From: an uncultured Flavobacteriaceae bacterium
Lineage (GTDB): Bacteria; Bacteroidota; Bacteroidia; Flavobacteriales; Flavobacteriaceae
Length of the DNA: 46,548 nucleotides
Direction: 5' to 3'
Assembly (NCBI GenBank): GCA_937923735.1
Contig: CALDUJ010000055.1
Span: forward strand, 1 to 46,548
Shown here: piece by piece, positions 1 through 8,675 of the stretch
Layout: every line of letters begins with the position of its first letter
Position numbering within the stretch: position 1 is the stretch's first letter
Program-made: the position numbers and the translations under genes
Notes under the pieces: model-generated
What the model was told of the DNA's origin: nothing
Database searches by the model: none
Seen by the model: the letters and a program-made list of their open reading frames with translations, nothing else

Positions 1-243
1 CCGAGACACCTTTGGCATTTTTCTCAAACAGCTATTTCAAAATTGTTTGCTAAAGAAAACATGAATGTCGAAAAAATACTTCCAATGAAATTTGATGCTT
101 ATTATGTGAGTCTCCTTTCAGAAAAATATAAATCCGGATGGATGAATATTTTCAGAGCTTTTTTCATCGGACTAACTTCAAATATCAAAGCAAAATCTTC
201 ATTGGAGTACTCATCCCTGATTTACGTGATTAAAAACAGCTAA
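1..243 (+). CDS. Class I SAM-dependent methyltransferase, C-terminal fragment (5' end outside window)
   Basis: The reading frame is open from the first base and ends at a TAA, leaving the last 80 residues of a longer protein. The fragment starts PRHLWHFS and continues with a pattern (FDAYYVSLLSEKY, then GLTSN) that I associate with the C-terminus of a flavobacterial class I methyltransferase family. The SAM-binding motifs would lie upstream of the window and cannot be checked, so the activity is inferred from the tail alone. A TTG at position 43 could be mistaken for a start, but the frame continues upstream with matching residues. About 250 bases without a gene follow before the next plus-strand gene. 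Confidence 0.6.
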   Translation, partial: PRHLWHFSQTAISKLFAKENMNVEKILPMKFDAYYVSLLSEKYKSGWMNIFRAFFIGLTSNIKAKSSLEYSSLIYVIKNS

Positions 244-466
244 AATCCATTTTAGCCTATTTAAATTTTATAATTAACCACACTATAGAGATTTACTCGC
301 GCAAAATTCAAAGGACGCTTAAATCGCTTTATTTTAATTCAATTTCAATAAACAAAAACTATTTAATATTTTGAATTTAATAAATAAATCTTATCCTCAA
401 AGACAAACACCTTAATCGGTATTAAAGTTTGTTTTTTGAATGTTAGAATTTTAAATAAAATAGATT

Positions 467-474
467 TACTTTCG
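467..474 (+). promoter_or_regulatory. Candidate -7 element for the OmpH-like gene
   Basis: TACTTTCG followed by CA lies 25 bases before the ATG at 500 and differs by one base from the Bacteroidota -7 consensus TAnnTTTG. No good TTG is seen at the usual distance upstream. The rest of the 244-499 gap is AT-rich and I see no other feature in it. Confidence 0.35.
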
Positions 475-499
475 CAGCGAAATTTTAATCACAGAAAAA

Positions 500-1012
500 A
501 TGAAACAGTTTATAGTTATAGCAATTTTAGCATTTGCATTCACTTCGTGTCAACAACAAAAAATAGGGTATATCGATACGGGCGAGATTGTTAATGAATA
601 TCAAGCAAAAAAAGATCTTGAAGAAAAATTCAAAGGGAAGAAAACACAATTAGACCAAAAGAACGATAGCATTAGTAAAGCTTTTCAATTAGAGGTTCAA
701 GATTTTCAAGTAAAATCTAAGAGAATGGCTCAAAGTAAGGCTCAAGAGAAATACCAAGAGTTAGGACAGAAACAACAATTATTACAACAACAAATTCAGT
801 TTAGCGAGCAACAATTTGGACAGCAGTTCAATGCTGAGTTAGATTCAGTAATTATTAAAGTAAAAGATTTTGCTAAAGATTATGGAAAGAAAAACGGATA
901 TTCTTTTATTTTAGGAACTAGTGAAGCAACAAGCAGTGTTATTTATGGAGAAGATGCAAACGACCTTACTAAGACCATCTTAGATGCTTTAAATACAGAG
1001 TATAAAAAATAA
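500..1012 (+). CDS. OmpH/Skp-family periplasmic chaperone-like lipoprotein
   Basis: This 170-residue protein begins with a lipoprotein signal ending at TSC, giving a candidate acylated Cys17. Next comes KIGYIDTGEIVNEY, the usual opening of OmpH/Skp proteins (a beta strand before the coiled-coil arms). The middle, roughly residues 40-120, is very rich in Lys, Gln and Glu with heptad-like spacing, as expected for the long helical tentacles. The end (GYSFILGTSE) returns to the conserved body. In the family these proteins hold unfolded outer-membrane proteins in the periplasm. A lipid anchor is not typical of E. coli Skp but is seen in Bacteroidota relatives. It is a single-gene unit closed by a strong hairpin terminator. 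Confidence 0.85.
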   Translation: MKQFIVIAILAFAFTSCQQQKIGYIDTGEIVNEYQAKKDLEEKFKGKKTQLDQKNDSISKAFQLEVQDFQVKSKRMAQSKAQEKYQELGQKQQLLQQQIQFSEQQFGQQFNAELDSVIIKVKDFAKDYGKKNGYSFILGTSEATSSVIYGEDANDLTKTILDALNTEYKK

Positions 1013-1033
1013 CTGATAATTGTTATATATTTG

Positions 1034-1061
1034 AAAGTCAGTCGTTTGACTGACTTTTTTT
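1034..1061 (+). terminator. Intrinsic terminator of the OmpH-like gene, overlapping the end of holB
   Basis: A perfect 10-bp stem (AAAGTCAGTC, loop GTTT, GACTGACTTT) runs into a T tract ending at 1061. It lies 21 bases after the stop codon. The stop codon of the minus-strand holB (1038-1040) is inside the left arm, so the hairpin may also help end holB transcripts, although the T tract on that side is short. Confidence 0.85.
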
Positions 1062-2201
1062 ATGCAATAACCGCGTAAGTTTAATCGATAAATCGGTAAG
1101 AATTATTTTTGAGTTCCCATTTCTTTCAATATGGTAGATGGCATCTTGTAGCTCATCCGAAATTTCTAGTATATTGCCTCCATGCACAAATGGTGCAAAC
1201 TTATTTAAATCAAAACCCTTGGATTTAGTCTCCATAAAAACAAGCTCATCAGCTTTATAATTCAAAAGCAACGCTTGTCTGAAAAAATCTAAACAAAAAT
1301 GAAGAAACTGTTTTTGGGTTTCACGACCAGTCTTGGCAATTTCTTCGCTCCAAGAAATTAAATCGTGAATAGCTGTTTTATTACCTTTTGCTTTAAATGC
1401 TGAGCGAATCCAAAAAATAAACCAAGTTTCAAACTGTGTATCTTCACTATCATGATACACTAAATCACAGGCTTTATTATAATTTCCATTAGCCTGGTGC
1501 GCAATTTTTGTGGCTACAGATGCTTCAATATTATATTGTTTAATCAAAGCTTCTTGTATAGCACCTTCAGCTAAAGGTGGAAAATGGAGCACTTGACAAC
1601 GAGACCTAATGGTATTAATTATTTGCTCTTCGTCTTCAGCAATTAATAAAAATAGGGTTTTATTTGGAGGCTCCTCAATAAGTTTAAGAAGTTTGTTGGC
1701 AGCGGCGATATTCATCTTTTCGGCTATCCAAATAAGCATCACTTTATACCCACCTTCATAAGACTTTAATGCAAGCGACTTAACGATATCCAGAGATTCA
1801 TCTACTCCAATCTGCCCCTGTTTGTTATCAACACCTAAGAGTTTATACCAATCAAATAAATTGCCATAAGGCTGCTCTTTTAAAAGCTGTCGCCACTCTG
1901 GCAAAAAATGCTTAGAGACGGGATGACTTTTAATTTTATCGTTTGTAGTAACAGGAAATGCAAAATGCAAATCAGGATGGGACATGGAGTCGAATTTTAA
2001 ATTACAAGCCGCATCGCCAGTATCATTTTCACCACCAGTATTATTACAAAGCACATATCTCGCATAGGCAATTGCCATTGGTAAAGTGCCACTACCTTCC
2101 GGACCAACAAACAATTGAGCATGCGGAATACGACCATTATCAGCACTAAAAACTAAATGTTTTTTAATGTGTTCTTGTCCAATGATGTCCTTAAAAAGCA
2201 T
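1038..2201 (-). CDS. holB: DNA polymerase III delta' subunit (clamp loader)
   Basis: The 387-residue protein starts MLFKDIIGQEHIKKHL and carries the AAA+ clamp-loader layout. Residues 33-40 (GPEGSGTL) sit where the Walker A loop belongs but lack the GK[ST] lysine, fitting the non-ATPase delta' role. Residues 161-179 hold the conserved stretch ending LLKLIEEPP, and the SRC sensor motif is at 200-202. Only two cysteines (52 and 66) remain in the region that is a zinc module in other bacteria. An upstream in-frame TTG at 2207 is open, but the ATG at 2201 fits family starts better. A -7-like element ends only three bases before this ATG. It is alone on the minus strand, facing away from the SPOR-domain gene. 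Confidence 0.88.
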   Translation of the reverse strand: MLFKDIIGQEHIKKHLVFSADNGRIPHAQLFVGPEGSGTLPMAIAYARYVLCNNTGGENDTGDAACNLKFDSMSHPDLHFAFPVTTNDKIKSHPVSKHFLPEWRQLLKEQPYGNLFDWYKLLGVDNKQGQIGVDESLDIVKSLALKSYEGGYKVMLIWIAEKMNIAAANKLLKLIEEPPNKTLFLLIAEDEEQIINTIRSRCQVLHFPPLAEGAIQEALIKQYNIEASVATKIAHQANGNYNKACDLVYHDSEDTQFETWFIFWIRSAFKAKGNKTAIHDLISWSEEIAKTGRETQKQFLHFCLDFFRQALLLNYKADELVFMETKSKGFDLNKFAPFVHGGNILEISDELQDAIYHIERNGNSKIILTDLSIKLTRLLHKKSQSND

Positions 2202-2204
2202 AAG

Positions 2205-2212
2205 CAAAGATA
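2205..2212 (-). promoter_or_regulatory. Candidate -7 element of holB, almost touching the start codon
   Basis: On the minus strand the sequence reads TATCTTTG, a full match to TAnnTTTG, ending three bases before the ATG. If it is used, transcription would begin at or next to the start codon and the mRNA would be leaderless. No TTG is seen at the expected -33 distance, which lowers confidence. Confidence 0.4.
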
Positions 2213-2260
2213 TAAATGTTTAGCTGGACTAATTAGACCACCTATCAATAATTTGGAGTA

Positions 2261-2288
2261 TTGGAGGTAAAAAGTTTAGTTATATTTG
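2261..2288 (+). promoter_or_regulatory. Bacteroidota-type promoter of the SPOR-domain gene
   Basis: A TTG at 2261-2263 is followed after 17 bases by TATATTTG (2281-2288), a full -7 consensus match. The ATG at 2309 lies 20 bases downstream, a normal leader for this group. The promoter also shows that the in-frame TTG at 2261 is a promoter element rather than a start codon. Confidence 0.6.
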
Positions 2289-2308
2289 TTTATAAATACC
2301 CCAATAAA

Positions 2309-3937
2309 ATGAAAATAGTTTTTACAAGAGTATTGTTTTTAGTGATGCCAATACTTATTTATTCGCAAGAAAACCTCAATCTACAACAACACAAAGAATA
2401 TTATATAAAAGGAGATGTTGCTGTAGTAGGCAATACTATTATAGGAAAAGATAAACTGAAGCCGTTTAACAATTTAACATTTATAAACGACGAGGTAAAT
2501 GCTAAATATGTTGATATAGATAATGACCAGTCTACATTTAGCTCAAGTTCGGCAACATTACAAATACCAGAAAACAACCAAAATATAATAAGCGCGACAT
2601 TATATTGGAGCGCAATATATAGTTATGAGAAAGGAAGAAAATCTGTGTCTGGAAAAAATTTAGTGTACAAAGGCAACGATAAAAGGGATAGTACGATTAA
2701 TATTATAAAGTTTAAAAGCCCTGGACTTGATTATAAAACAATAACTGGAGAAATTGTTTTTGATGGTTATGGCAAAAAGGGTTTTGAAGATGCTACACCA
2801 TACGTGTGCTATACTGATGTAACGCATATTATTAAGGAATCGAAGAGTATAAGCGGCGAGTACGTTGTCGGTAATATTAAAGCAACACAAGGCTATGTCT
2901 CTGGCGGAAGCTCTGGCGGATGGGTTTTGTATATTGTTTACGAATCTGTTTCAGAGACACCAAAATATATATCTACCTATCACGGACTTGTTGATGTAGC
3001 AGAAACAGAAAAAGCGTTAAGATTTTCAAATTTTAAAACTAACCAAACAGGAAAAATCAATGCAGAAATAACAATTGGAGCTCTCGAAGGCGACTCTAAA
3101 TTAAAAAAGGATCAATGTGGTATTTTAATTCCATCAAAAGGAAATAAAAAGAAATATGAAATGATGAGTAGCTCATTAAGACCCGAAAAAAACTTTTTCA
3201 ATAGTAATATTTCAGCTAATAGTGAAGAATTTAAAGAGCGGAATCCTAGCAGTAAAAACAATTTGGGTTTTGATTTAGTTCAAATAGAAGTCCCTAACGA
3301 AAAAAATAGGATTATTACCAATAACATGACTGAAACCGAATTGTTATTTAGCAGTAAATGGGACCGATTTTTTATATTTTTTACGGCATTTAAAATAGAA
3401 ATAGACCCAACATCGTATCAAAAAACCAAAAATCAAGAGATTGTAGAGTCCTCTAACGCAGAAAAAATAAAAACACCTGAAACGTTATCTAAGAATCAGA
3501 CTTCTAATAAAGAGGAAATTAACGCCACCCAGCTTAATCAAGCACCTTTAGTTTTAAAAAAGGAAATGACCACTCACCTGGAGCCTAAAGAGATTTCGAG
3601 CTCGCAAATAAAAACAACGAGTAGTGAGGTTTACACCGAAAAAGAGATTGAAGATATTAATAGGTTAATAAGAAATAGAGCTACACGAATATCCGGTGTA
3701 GATAGAGGGTATCACTTAATAACCAATGTTTTTTCCCAGCCTCATTTGGCGGCCAAATGGGAACGCTTTTTAAAATCTAAAGGCTATACACCAAAACGGT
3801 TTATTGACCCTAAAAAGAAATGGCATTACATGTCAATCGAAAGCTTTGAAGACCCTTATGTGGCATATAAAAAGGCTCAAAAATTAGCAAAGATTAACTA
3901 TTTTAAAGACATTTGGGTCTTTAAAATTAATTTCTAA
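2309..3937 (+). CDS. Secreted protein with adhesin-type beta domain and C-terminal SPOR domain
   Basis: I do not recognise a named gene. The 542-residue product has a Sec signal peptide ([20 protein letters not shown]). The beta-rich N-terminal region has ATLYWS near residue 98 and [10 protein letters not shown] at 203-212, a pattern I associate with domains of large bacterial surface proteins. A Lys/Ser/Thr/Glu-rich linker follows at about 385-460. The last 75 or so residues ([10 protein letters not shown] to the end) look like a SPOR domain, which binds peptidoglycan lacking stem peptides. The layout suggests an envelope protein tethered to or sensing the wall, with the beta domain on partners or the surface. 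The ATG at 2309 is preferred over the in-frame TTG at 2261. pgk follows after 17 bases and may be co-transcribed. Confidence 0.6.
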   Translation: MKIVFTRVLFLVMPILIYSQENLNLQQHKEYYIKGDVAVVGNTIIGKDKLKPFNNLTFINDEVNAKYVDIDNDQSTFSSSSATLQIPENNQNIISATLYWSAIYSYEKGRKSVSGKNLVYKGNDKRDSTINIIKFKSPGLDYKTITGEIVFDGYGKKGFEDATPYVCYTDVTHIIKESKSISGEYVVGNIKATQGYVSGGSSGGWVLYIVYESVSETPKYISTYHGLVDVAETEKALRFSNFKTNQTGKINAEITIGALEGDSKLKKDQCGILIPSKGNKKKYEMMSSSLRPEKNFFNSNISANSEEFKERNPSSKNNLGFDLVQIEVPNEKNRIITNNMTETELLFSSKWDRFFIFFTAFKIEIDPTSYQKTKNQEIVESSNAEKIKTPETLSKNQTSNKEEINATQLNQAPLVLKKEMTTHLEPKEISSSQIKTTSSEVYTEKEIEDINRLIRNRATRISGVDRGYHLITNVFSQPHLAAKWERFLKSKGYTPKRFIDPKKKWHYMSIESFEDPYVAYKKAQKLAKINYFKDIWVFKINF

Positions 3938-3954
3938 TTTCTGTTATAGCTTAT

Positions 3955-5142
3955 ATGAAAACCTTGCAAGACTTCAACTTCGAAAATAAAAGAGCATTAA
4001 TACGCGTAGATTTTAATGTGCCCTTAAATGAGGCTTTTGAAGTTACTGATTCCACAAGAATCCAATCAGCAAAACCAACAATTATTAAAGTGTTAGAAGA
4101 TGGCGGTAGCTGTGTATTGATGTCGCACTTAGGAAGACCAAAAGGTGTGCAAGAAGAGTTTTCATTAAAACATATAGAAAATGCTATTGAAGATATTATT
4201 GGTGTTGAGGTTAAAGTAGCGAGTGATTGTGTTGGTGAAGATGTTGAAGCGTTGGCAAATAACTTGAAGCCTGGCGAAATATTATTGTTAGAGAATCTGC
4301 GATTTCATAAAGAAGAAACTGCTGGCGATAAGGATTTTGCAGAAAAGCTATCAAGACTAGGAGATATCTACGTTAATGACGCCTTTGGTACTGCGCATAG
4401 AGCGCATGCATCGACTACAGTTGTAGCGGAATTTTTTCCTGAAAACAAATGTTTTGGGAGTCTTTTAGCACAAGAAATAGAGAGCATCGATAAAGTAATG
4501 AAGACGGGCGATAAGCCAGTTTTAGCAGTACTTGGTGGTGCAAAAGTGTCATCTAAAATTACGATTATTGAGAATATCCTAGATAAAGTGGACCATCTGA
4601 TAATAGGAGGCGGAATGACATTCACTTTTATAAAGGCACAAGGAGGCAGTATAGGAGATTCTATTTGCGAAGACGATAAAATGGAGCTTGCTCTAGATAT
4701 CCTGAAACAAGCAAAAGAAAAAAATGTAAAAATCCATTTACCTGTTGATGTTTTGGCTGCAAATGCTTTTAGCAATGATGCAGATACGCAAATCATGGAT
4801 GTAACAGCTATTCCTGATGGCTGGCAAGGATTAGATGCCGGACCAAAATCAAAGGCTATCTTCGACGAGGTTGTAAACCAGTGTAAAACCATTTTATGGA
4901 ATGGCCCTCTTGGTGTTTTCGAAATGGAAAGCTTTGCTAATGGAACCATTGAACTTGGAAACTCCATTGCAGAAGCCACTAAAAACGGTGCATTCTCTCT
5001 AGTTGGTGGTGGGGATTCCGTAGCTGCGGTTAAGCAATTTGGCTTCGAAAACAAAGTGAGCTACGTTTCTACTGGAGGTGGCGCCATGCTAGAAAGCCTA
5101 GAAGGGAAAACACTGCCTGGGATTGCTGCTATAATGGCTTAG
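3955..5142 (+). CDS. pgk: Phosphoglycerate kinase
   Basis: This 395-residue enzyme has the usual bacterial Pgk length. It transfers the phosphate of 1,3-bisphosphoglycerate to ADP in glycolysis and runs in reverse in gluconeogenesis. Visible signatures are [12 protein letters not shown] at the N-terminus, the substrate-binding SHLGRPKG, the hinge and nucleotide region [11 protein letters not shown], the [10 protein letters not shown] stretch and GGGDSVAAV near the C-terminus. It is cytosolic. No separate promoter is evident in the 17-base gap after the SPOR-domain gene. A DUF2971 gene begins five bases after its stop codon, where flavobacterial genomes more often place the transglycosylase gene directly. 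Confidence 0.97.
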   Translation: MKTLQDFNFENKRALIRVDFNVPLNEAFEVTDSTRIQSAKPTIIKVLEDGGSCVLMSHLGRPKGVQEEFSLKHIENAIEDIIGVEVKVASDCVGEDVEALANNLKPGEILLLENLRFHKEETAGDKDFAEKLSRLGDIYVNDAFGTAHRAHASTTVVAEFFPENKCFGSLLAQEIESIDKVMKTGDKPVLAVLGGAKVSSKITIIENILDKVDHLIIGGGMTFTFIKAQGGSIGDSICEDDKMELALDILKQAKEKNVKIHLPVDVLAANAFSNDADTQIMDVTAIPDGWQGLDAGPKSKAIFDEVVNQCKTILWNGPLGVFEMESFANGTIELGNSIAEATKNGAFSLVGGGDSVAAVKQFGFENKVSYVSTGGGAMLESLEGKTLPGIAAIMA

Positions 5143-5147
5143 GCACC

Positions 5148-5942
5148 ATGATTAGTCAAAAAGAATTAGTAGGTATTATTAGAAGAGATTTGTTACACCT
5201 TCTTGATACAGATATAATTTATCAATACTCATCGTATGATACTGCATTAGATGAAATTCTCTTAAAAAAATCACTTCAATTTGCTAATCCTCAAACTTTC
5301 AACGACCCATTTGATTGTAATGAAACAGTATTAAAGATTAACATTAAAAAAAAATCAGTAAGCGAAACTCTTGATTCAATTGATAAAAATCTACCTAGAA
5401 GATTAAAAAGAAAGCTTATTAAAGATGCTGATAAAAGAGAGACAGTTGAATACTACCTTAAGCGATTAAGGAAAAATTTTAAAGTTTCTTGCTTTTCAAG
5501 GTCTTATGAAGACGTCCTTCTCTGGTCTCATTATGCTAAAAAGCATTCAGGAATCTGTATTGGATTTGATTTTCCACCAGTATATGAGAATAAATTTACC
5601 CTTTGCCCGATAAGATACAGCAAAGAAATTAAGGAGATTGATGGAGGTGTTGACATGAGAAGATTAATCCCGTATTGGTTAACAATTAAATCAGAAAGAT
5701 GGATTTATGAACAAGAGATTAGGGCAATAGCTGAAAGTCAGGCTGCAAACGAACCTTATGAATACATTAATTATGACGCAAAATATATAAAGGAAGTTAT
5801 TTTTGGTTGTAATGTAAAAAATAAAAAAATCAGAGAAGCAAAAGAAAAAATAAAGAGAAGTGATTTACCTTTTGAAAATATAATATTTAAAAGAATGAAC
5901 ATCGACAAAGAAACATTTTTACTAAAGGAAGAAACAATTTAA
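5148..5942 (+). CDS. DUF2971 family protein, probable insertion between pgk and the transglycosylase gene
   Basis: The 264-residue protein shows the DUF2971 signature: an N-terminal YQYSSYDTALDEIL with FANPQTFNDPFD (FNDPFD at 51-56), then SCFSRSYEDVLLWSHYAKKHSGICIGFD around 115-141, with His128 in the WSHYA core. DUF2971 proteins are widespread, of unsettled function, and often found in accessory or defence-associated regions. There is no signal peptide, so it should be cytosolic. It starts five bases after the pgk stop and would be read from the same transcript. Its position inside an otherwise conserved envelope/glycolysis neighbourhood suggests acquisition. An A9 run lies at 5346-5354. A -7-like TAACTTTG overlaps its stop codon and may serve the next gene. 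Confidence 0.8.
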   Translation: MISQKELVGIIRRDLLHLLDTDIIYQYSSYDTALDEILLKKSLQFANPQTFNDPFDCNETVLKINIKKKSVSETLDSIDKNLPRRLKRKLIKDADKRETVEYYLKRLRKNFKVSCFSRSYEDVLLWSHYAKKHSGICIGFDFPPVYENKFTLCPIRYSKEIKEIDGGVDMRRLIPYWLTIKSERWIYEQEIRAIAESQAANEPYEYINYDAKYIKEVIFGCNVKNKKIREAKEKIKRSDLPFENIIFKRMNIDKETFLLKEETI

Positions 5943-5947
5943 CTTTG
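5940..5947 (+). promoter_or_regulatory. Possible -7 element for the lytic transglycosylase gene
   Basis: TAACTTTG fully matches TAnnTTTG and overlaps the DUF2971 stop codon. It would give a leader of about 80 bases containing the hairpin at 6005-6023. No TTG is found at the right distance upstream, so this is tentative. Confidence 0.3.
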
Positions 5948-6004
5948 TTAAATCCATTACTCTTATTTCCAATTCTCAATAAAAAATACGATTTTAGCTG
6001 GCTT

Positions 6005-6030
6005 TTCGTTTTTAGAAAACGAAGGGTTTT
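6005..6030 (+). terminator. Hairpin with short T run just before the transglycosylase start codon
   Basis: TTCGTTTT, loop TAG, AAAACGAA form a perfect 8-bp stem, extendable with two wobble pairs and one C-G pair, followed by GGG and four T. It ends about ten bases before the ATG at 6034. It could be a weak terminator of the pgk-DUF2971 transcript, or a leader structure controlling access to the start codon. Confidence 0.4.
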
Positions 6031-6033
6031 AAT

Positions 6034-7617
6034 ATGAAAAAGCTAATAATCACATCGCTACTTTTGGTGGCTGGCATTCTTACCGCCCAATCCCAAGACA
6101 CAAGTCTCGTGGAAAAAGAGCGCTATTCTGAAAGCGAATTGGAACCTGGTGAAAGCTACGTCATGGATACTATTATTGATGGTCAAGCCTATTTTAAGAA
6201 AGAGATTCCAGCAGCAATTACTGAGACACCAAAAAGAGAGTTTTTAGATGATTCTCTTGCAGCTTCGATTGATAATAAATGGCGAGAAGAATTATATAGT
6301 AATTCATTATTCGATACGATTTATAAATCTGTAACCGAGCTTACTTACGACGACGTGTATTACCCAGAATTACCGACAGATACACTAAAAGCAAGATTGG
6401 CTGAGCTCAATGCAAGAACACCCTTTAATGTAGAATACAATAAGTCTCTAGAAAATGTTATAAAATCTTACTTAAAAAACAGGCGAAAATCTCTGACCAA
6501 ATTAATGGCAATGAGTCATTATTATTTCCCAATGTTTGAAAGGGAAATGGACAATTATAACATTCCGCTGGAGATGAAATATTTGGCTATTGTTGAGTCA
6601 GCATTAAAACCAAGAGCCAAATCACGAGTTGGCGCAACAGGACTATGGCAGTTTATGTTCGCTACTGGAAAGCAATATGGATTGGATGTAAGCAGCTATG
6701 TAGATGAGCGCAGCGACCCCATAAAATCAACCGAAGCATCAGCAAAATATTTAGCAAAACTCTATGAGATTTTTGGCGATTGGGATTTAGCGCTGGCAGC
6801 CTATAATTCTGGCCCTGGAAATGTGAGTAAAGCGATTAGACGCTCAGGAGGTTATCAGAATTATTGGAATTTAAGATCGTTTCTTCCACGTGAAACAGCA
6901 GGATATGTGCCAGCGTTTTTAGCAACCATGTATATTTTCGAATATGCAGAAGAACATGGTTTTGAGAAAGTTAGACCACAATTCACCTATATAGAAACGG
7001 ATACGATTCAGGTGAAACAGATGATATCGCTCGATCAAGTAGCGGAATTAACAGGCATTAAGATTGAGGAGCTGCAGTTTTTGAATCCTTCATATAAACT
7101 AGATATCATTCCAGTTGTAAAGGGAGAAAACTATACGCTTAGATTGCCTAGAGAACATGTGGGTAAATTCGTGAATAACGAAGAGAAAATTTATGCATAC
7201 GCAAAAACCGAATTCAATAAGAGAGAAAAGGCTTTACCAAAGTTTTTTAATAACGACACTAAGATTAGATATCGTGTTAAAAGTGGTGATTATCTCGGGA
7301 AGATAGCCAGACGCTATGGTGTTAGAGTGAGTCAATTAAAGCAGTGGAATGGCTTGAGGAGCAATAATTTAAAAATTGGCCAGCGATTAACTATTTATCC
7401 AAGAAAGCCTTCAAATAGTGTGGTTTCGAAACCGAAAACTACCAGTTCGAAGAGAACGGTTTCTGCATCTGCAAAAACGTATAAAGTAAAAAGTGGAGAT
7501 TCTCTATGGAGTATTTCTCAGAAATTTCCTGGAGTTTCCATTCAAAATATCAAAGATTGGAACGATATTAGTGGTACAAAACTAAAACCAGGAATGACGC
7601 TCGTCGTTTCCAAATAA
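6034..7617 (+). CDS. Membrane-bound lytic murein transglycosylase D-like protein with two LysM domains
   Basis: The 527-residue exported protein has a Sec signal peptide (roughly residues 1-20). A family 1-type SLT domain spans about 160-310. The catalytic glutamate is Glu188 in IVESAL, followed by the conserved GATGLWQFM and AAYNSGPGNV. A degenerate repeat lies at 325-372, and two clear LysM domains follow at 411-456 (YRVKSGDYLGKIA) and 481-526 (YKVKSGDSLWSIS). Such enzymes cleave peptidoglycan glycan strands with formation of 1,6-anhydroMurNAc, and LysM repeats hold them on the wall. The order Pgk, MltD-like, DUF4837 lipoprotein, TatA, M23 peptidase looks like a conserved envelope block. 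The next gene starts ten bases after its stop. Confidence 0.92.
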   Translation: MKKLIITSLLLVAGILTAQSQDTSLVEKERYSESELEPGESYVMDTIIDGQAYFKKEIPAAITETPKREFLDDSLAASIDNKWREELYSNSLFDTIYKSVTELTYDDVYYPELPTDTLKARLAELNARTPFNVEYNKSLENVIKSYLKNRRKSLTKLMAMSHYYFPMFEREMDNYNIPLEMKYLAIVESALKPRAKSRVGATGLWQFMFATGKQYGLDVSSYVDERSDPIKSTEASAKYLAKLYEIFGDWDLALAAYNSGPGNVSKAIRRSGGYQNYWNLRSFLPRETAGYVPAFLATMYIFEYAEEHGFEKVRPQFTYIETDTIQVKQMISLDQVAELTGIKIEELQFLNPSYKLDIIPVVKGENYTLRLPREHVGKFVNNEEKIYAYAKTEFNKREKALPKFFNNDTKIRYRVKSGDYLGKIARRYGVRVSQLKQWNGLRSNNLKIGQRLTIYPRKPSNSVVSKPKTTSSKRTVSASAKTYKVKSGDSLWSISQKFPGVSIQNIKDWNDISGTKLKPGMTLVVSK

Positions 7618-7627
7618 AAATCATACA

Positions 7628-8608
7628 ATGAGAAATCTTTTAGTTGCATTGCTCTCACTTACTTTGTTTGTGTCTTGCGATGAAAGTAAGAATGCGAATC
7701 ATAGAATCTTACCAAATTCTTCAGGGAACCTGAACAGTTTACAAGTAGTTGCAGATAATATTATTTGGGAAGGCGCTGTAGGAGAGGAAATACGTAACAT
7801 ATTTGCAGCTCCAGTTAACGGTTTGCCACAAGAAGAACCACTATTTTCACTAAGGCAAATGCCTACGCAGGTGTTCTCTGGCTTTGCAACAAATAGCCGA
7901 ACAATTCTTAAAATTGAAAAAGGTAAAGAAGCAGACCTTAAAGTTGCTGAAGATGCTTTTGCAAGACCTCAAAAAATGGTAGTTGTTAGCGGCATGAACG
8001 ACCAAGAAATCATTGAGCAACTGAAAGTCAATGCGCCAAAAATTATTGCGACTTTTAAGAATGCAGATATTAAAGAGAAGATTCGAAGAATTAGCAAATC
8101 CCTCAATAAAAATAATAATATTGAAAAGAATTTGGGACTTAATATAAAGTTTCAATCTGCTTACCGTATTGCAAAAGAAGAAGACGATTTTGTCTGGATC
8201 CGTAAGGATATAAGAACCGGCACTATGGACTTAATGATATACGAATTACCTTTTGGTGCTATTAAAAGGAATGACAGTACCATAAACGATATTATAAGAA
8301 TGCGAGATTCTATTGGGAAAGTACATATTCCTGGTGAAAAAGAGGGTTCTCACATGCAGACAGAAAAGTCCTTTTCACCATTGTTATTTGAAACCATTAT
8401 AGATAATAAACCAGCTTTGGAAACCAGAGGCACATGGGACATTAAAGACGGTGCGTTTATGGCAGGACCATTTGTTAATTATATAATTGAAGACAAAATT
8501 AATAGCAGATTGGTAGTTATGGAAGGCTACGTATTTGCACCTTCTGTGCAAAAAAGAGATTATATGTTTGAGCTGGAAGCGATTATAAAGTCTGTTAAGA
8601 TTAAATAA
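7628..8608 (+). CDS. DUF4837 family lipoprotein
   Basis: The 326-residue protein begins with a lipoprotein signal whose lipobox ends at FVSC, giving Cys17 as the likely acylated residue. The body matches my recollection of DUF4837: an N-terminal LPNSSGNLNSLQVV segment leading into a nucleotide-binding-like pattern without obvious catalytic motifs, WIRKDIRTGTMDLMIYELPF near the middle and GPFVNYIIEDKINSRLVVMEGYVFAP toward the end. Function is unknown. It follows the transglycosylase by ten bases and probably shares its transcript, which ends at a strong terminator. Confidence 0.82.
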   Translation: MRNLLVALLSLTLFVSCDESKNANHRILPNSSGNLNSLQVVADNIIWEGAVGEEIRNIFAAPVNGLPQEEPLFSLRQMPTQVFSGFATNSRTILKIEKGKEADLKVAEDAFARPQKMVVVSGMNDQEIIEQLKVNAPKIIATFKNADIKEKIRRISKSLNKNNNIEKNLGLNIKFQSAYRIAKEEDDFVWIRKDIRTGTMDLMIYELPFGAIKRNDSTINDIIRMRDSIGKVHIPGEKEGSHMQTEKSFSPLLFETIIDNKPALETRGTWDIKDGAFMAGPFVNYIIEDKINSRLVVMEGYVFAPSVQKRDYMFELEAIIKSVKIK

Positions 8609-8624
8609 AAGAACTTTAGAACAT

Positions 8625-8654
8625 AAAAAACCCAGACAATTGTCTGGGTTTTTT
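8625..8654. terminator. Bidirectional intrinsic terminator between DUF4837 and tatA
   Basis: CCCAGAC, loop AATT, GTCTGGG form a perfect stem (8631-8648) flanked by six A on the left and six T on the right. Each strand therefore sees a hairpin followed by a T run. It sits between the convergent DUF4837 (plus) and tatA (minus) genes and can serve both. Confidence 0.93.
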
Positions 8655-8675
8655 ATATCTATTTAAAAGATAAAA

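Noticed and set aside
244-499. Possible small gene or RNA in the 256-base gap after the methyltransferase fragment
   Set aside because: Only AT-rich sequence, a weak -7 box and no stable hairpin or open frame with coding character were seen.
4368-5054. Long open frame on the minus strand opposite pgk (228 codons)
   Set aside because: It is a mirror of the strongly conserved pgk codon pattern, shows no recognisable domain and has no promoter or start context.
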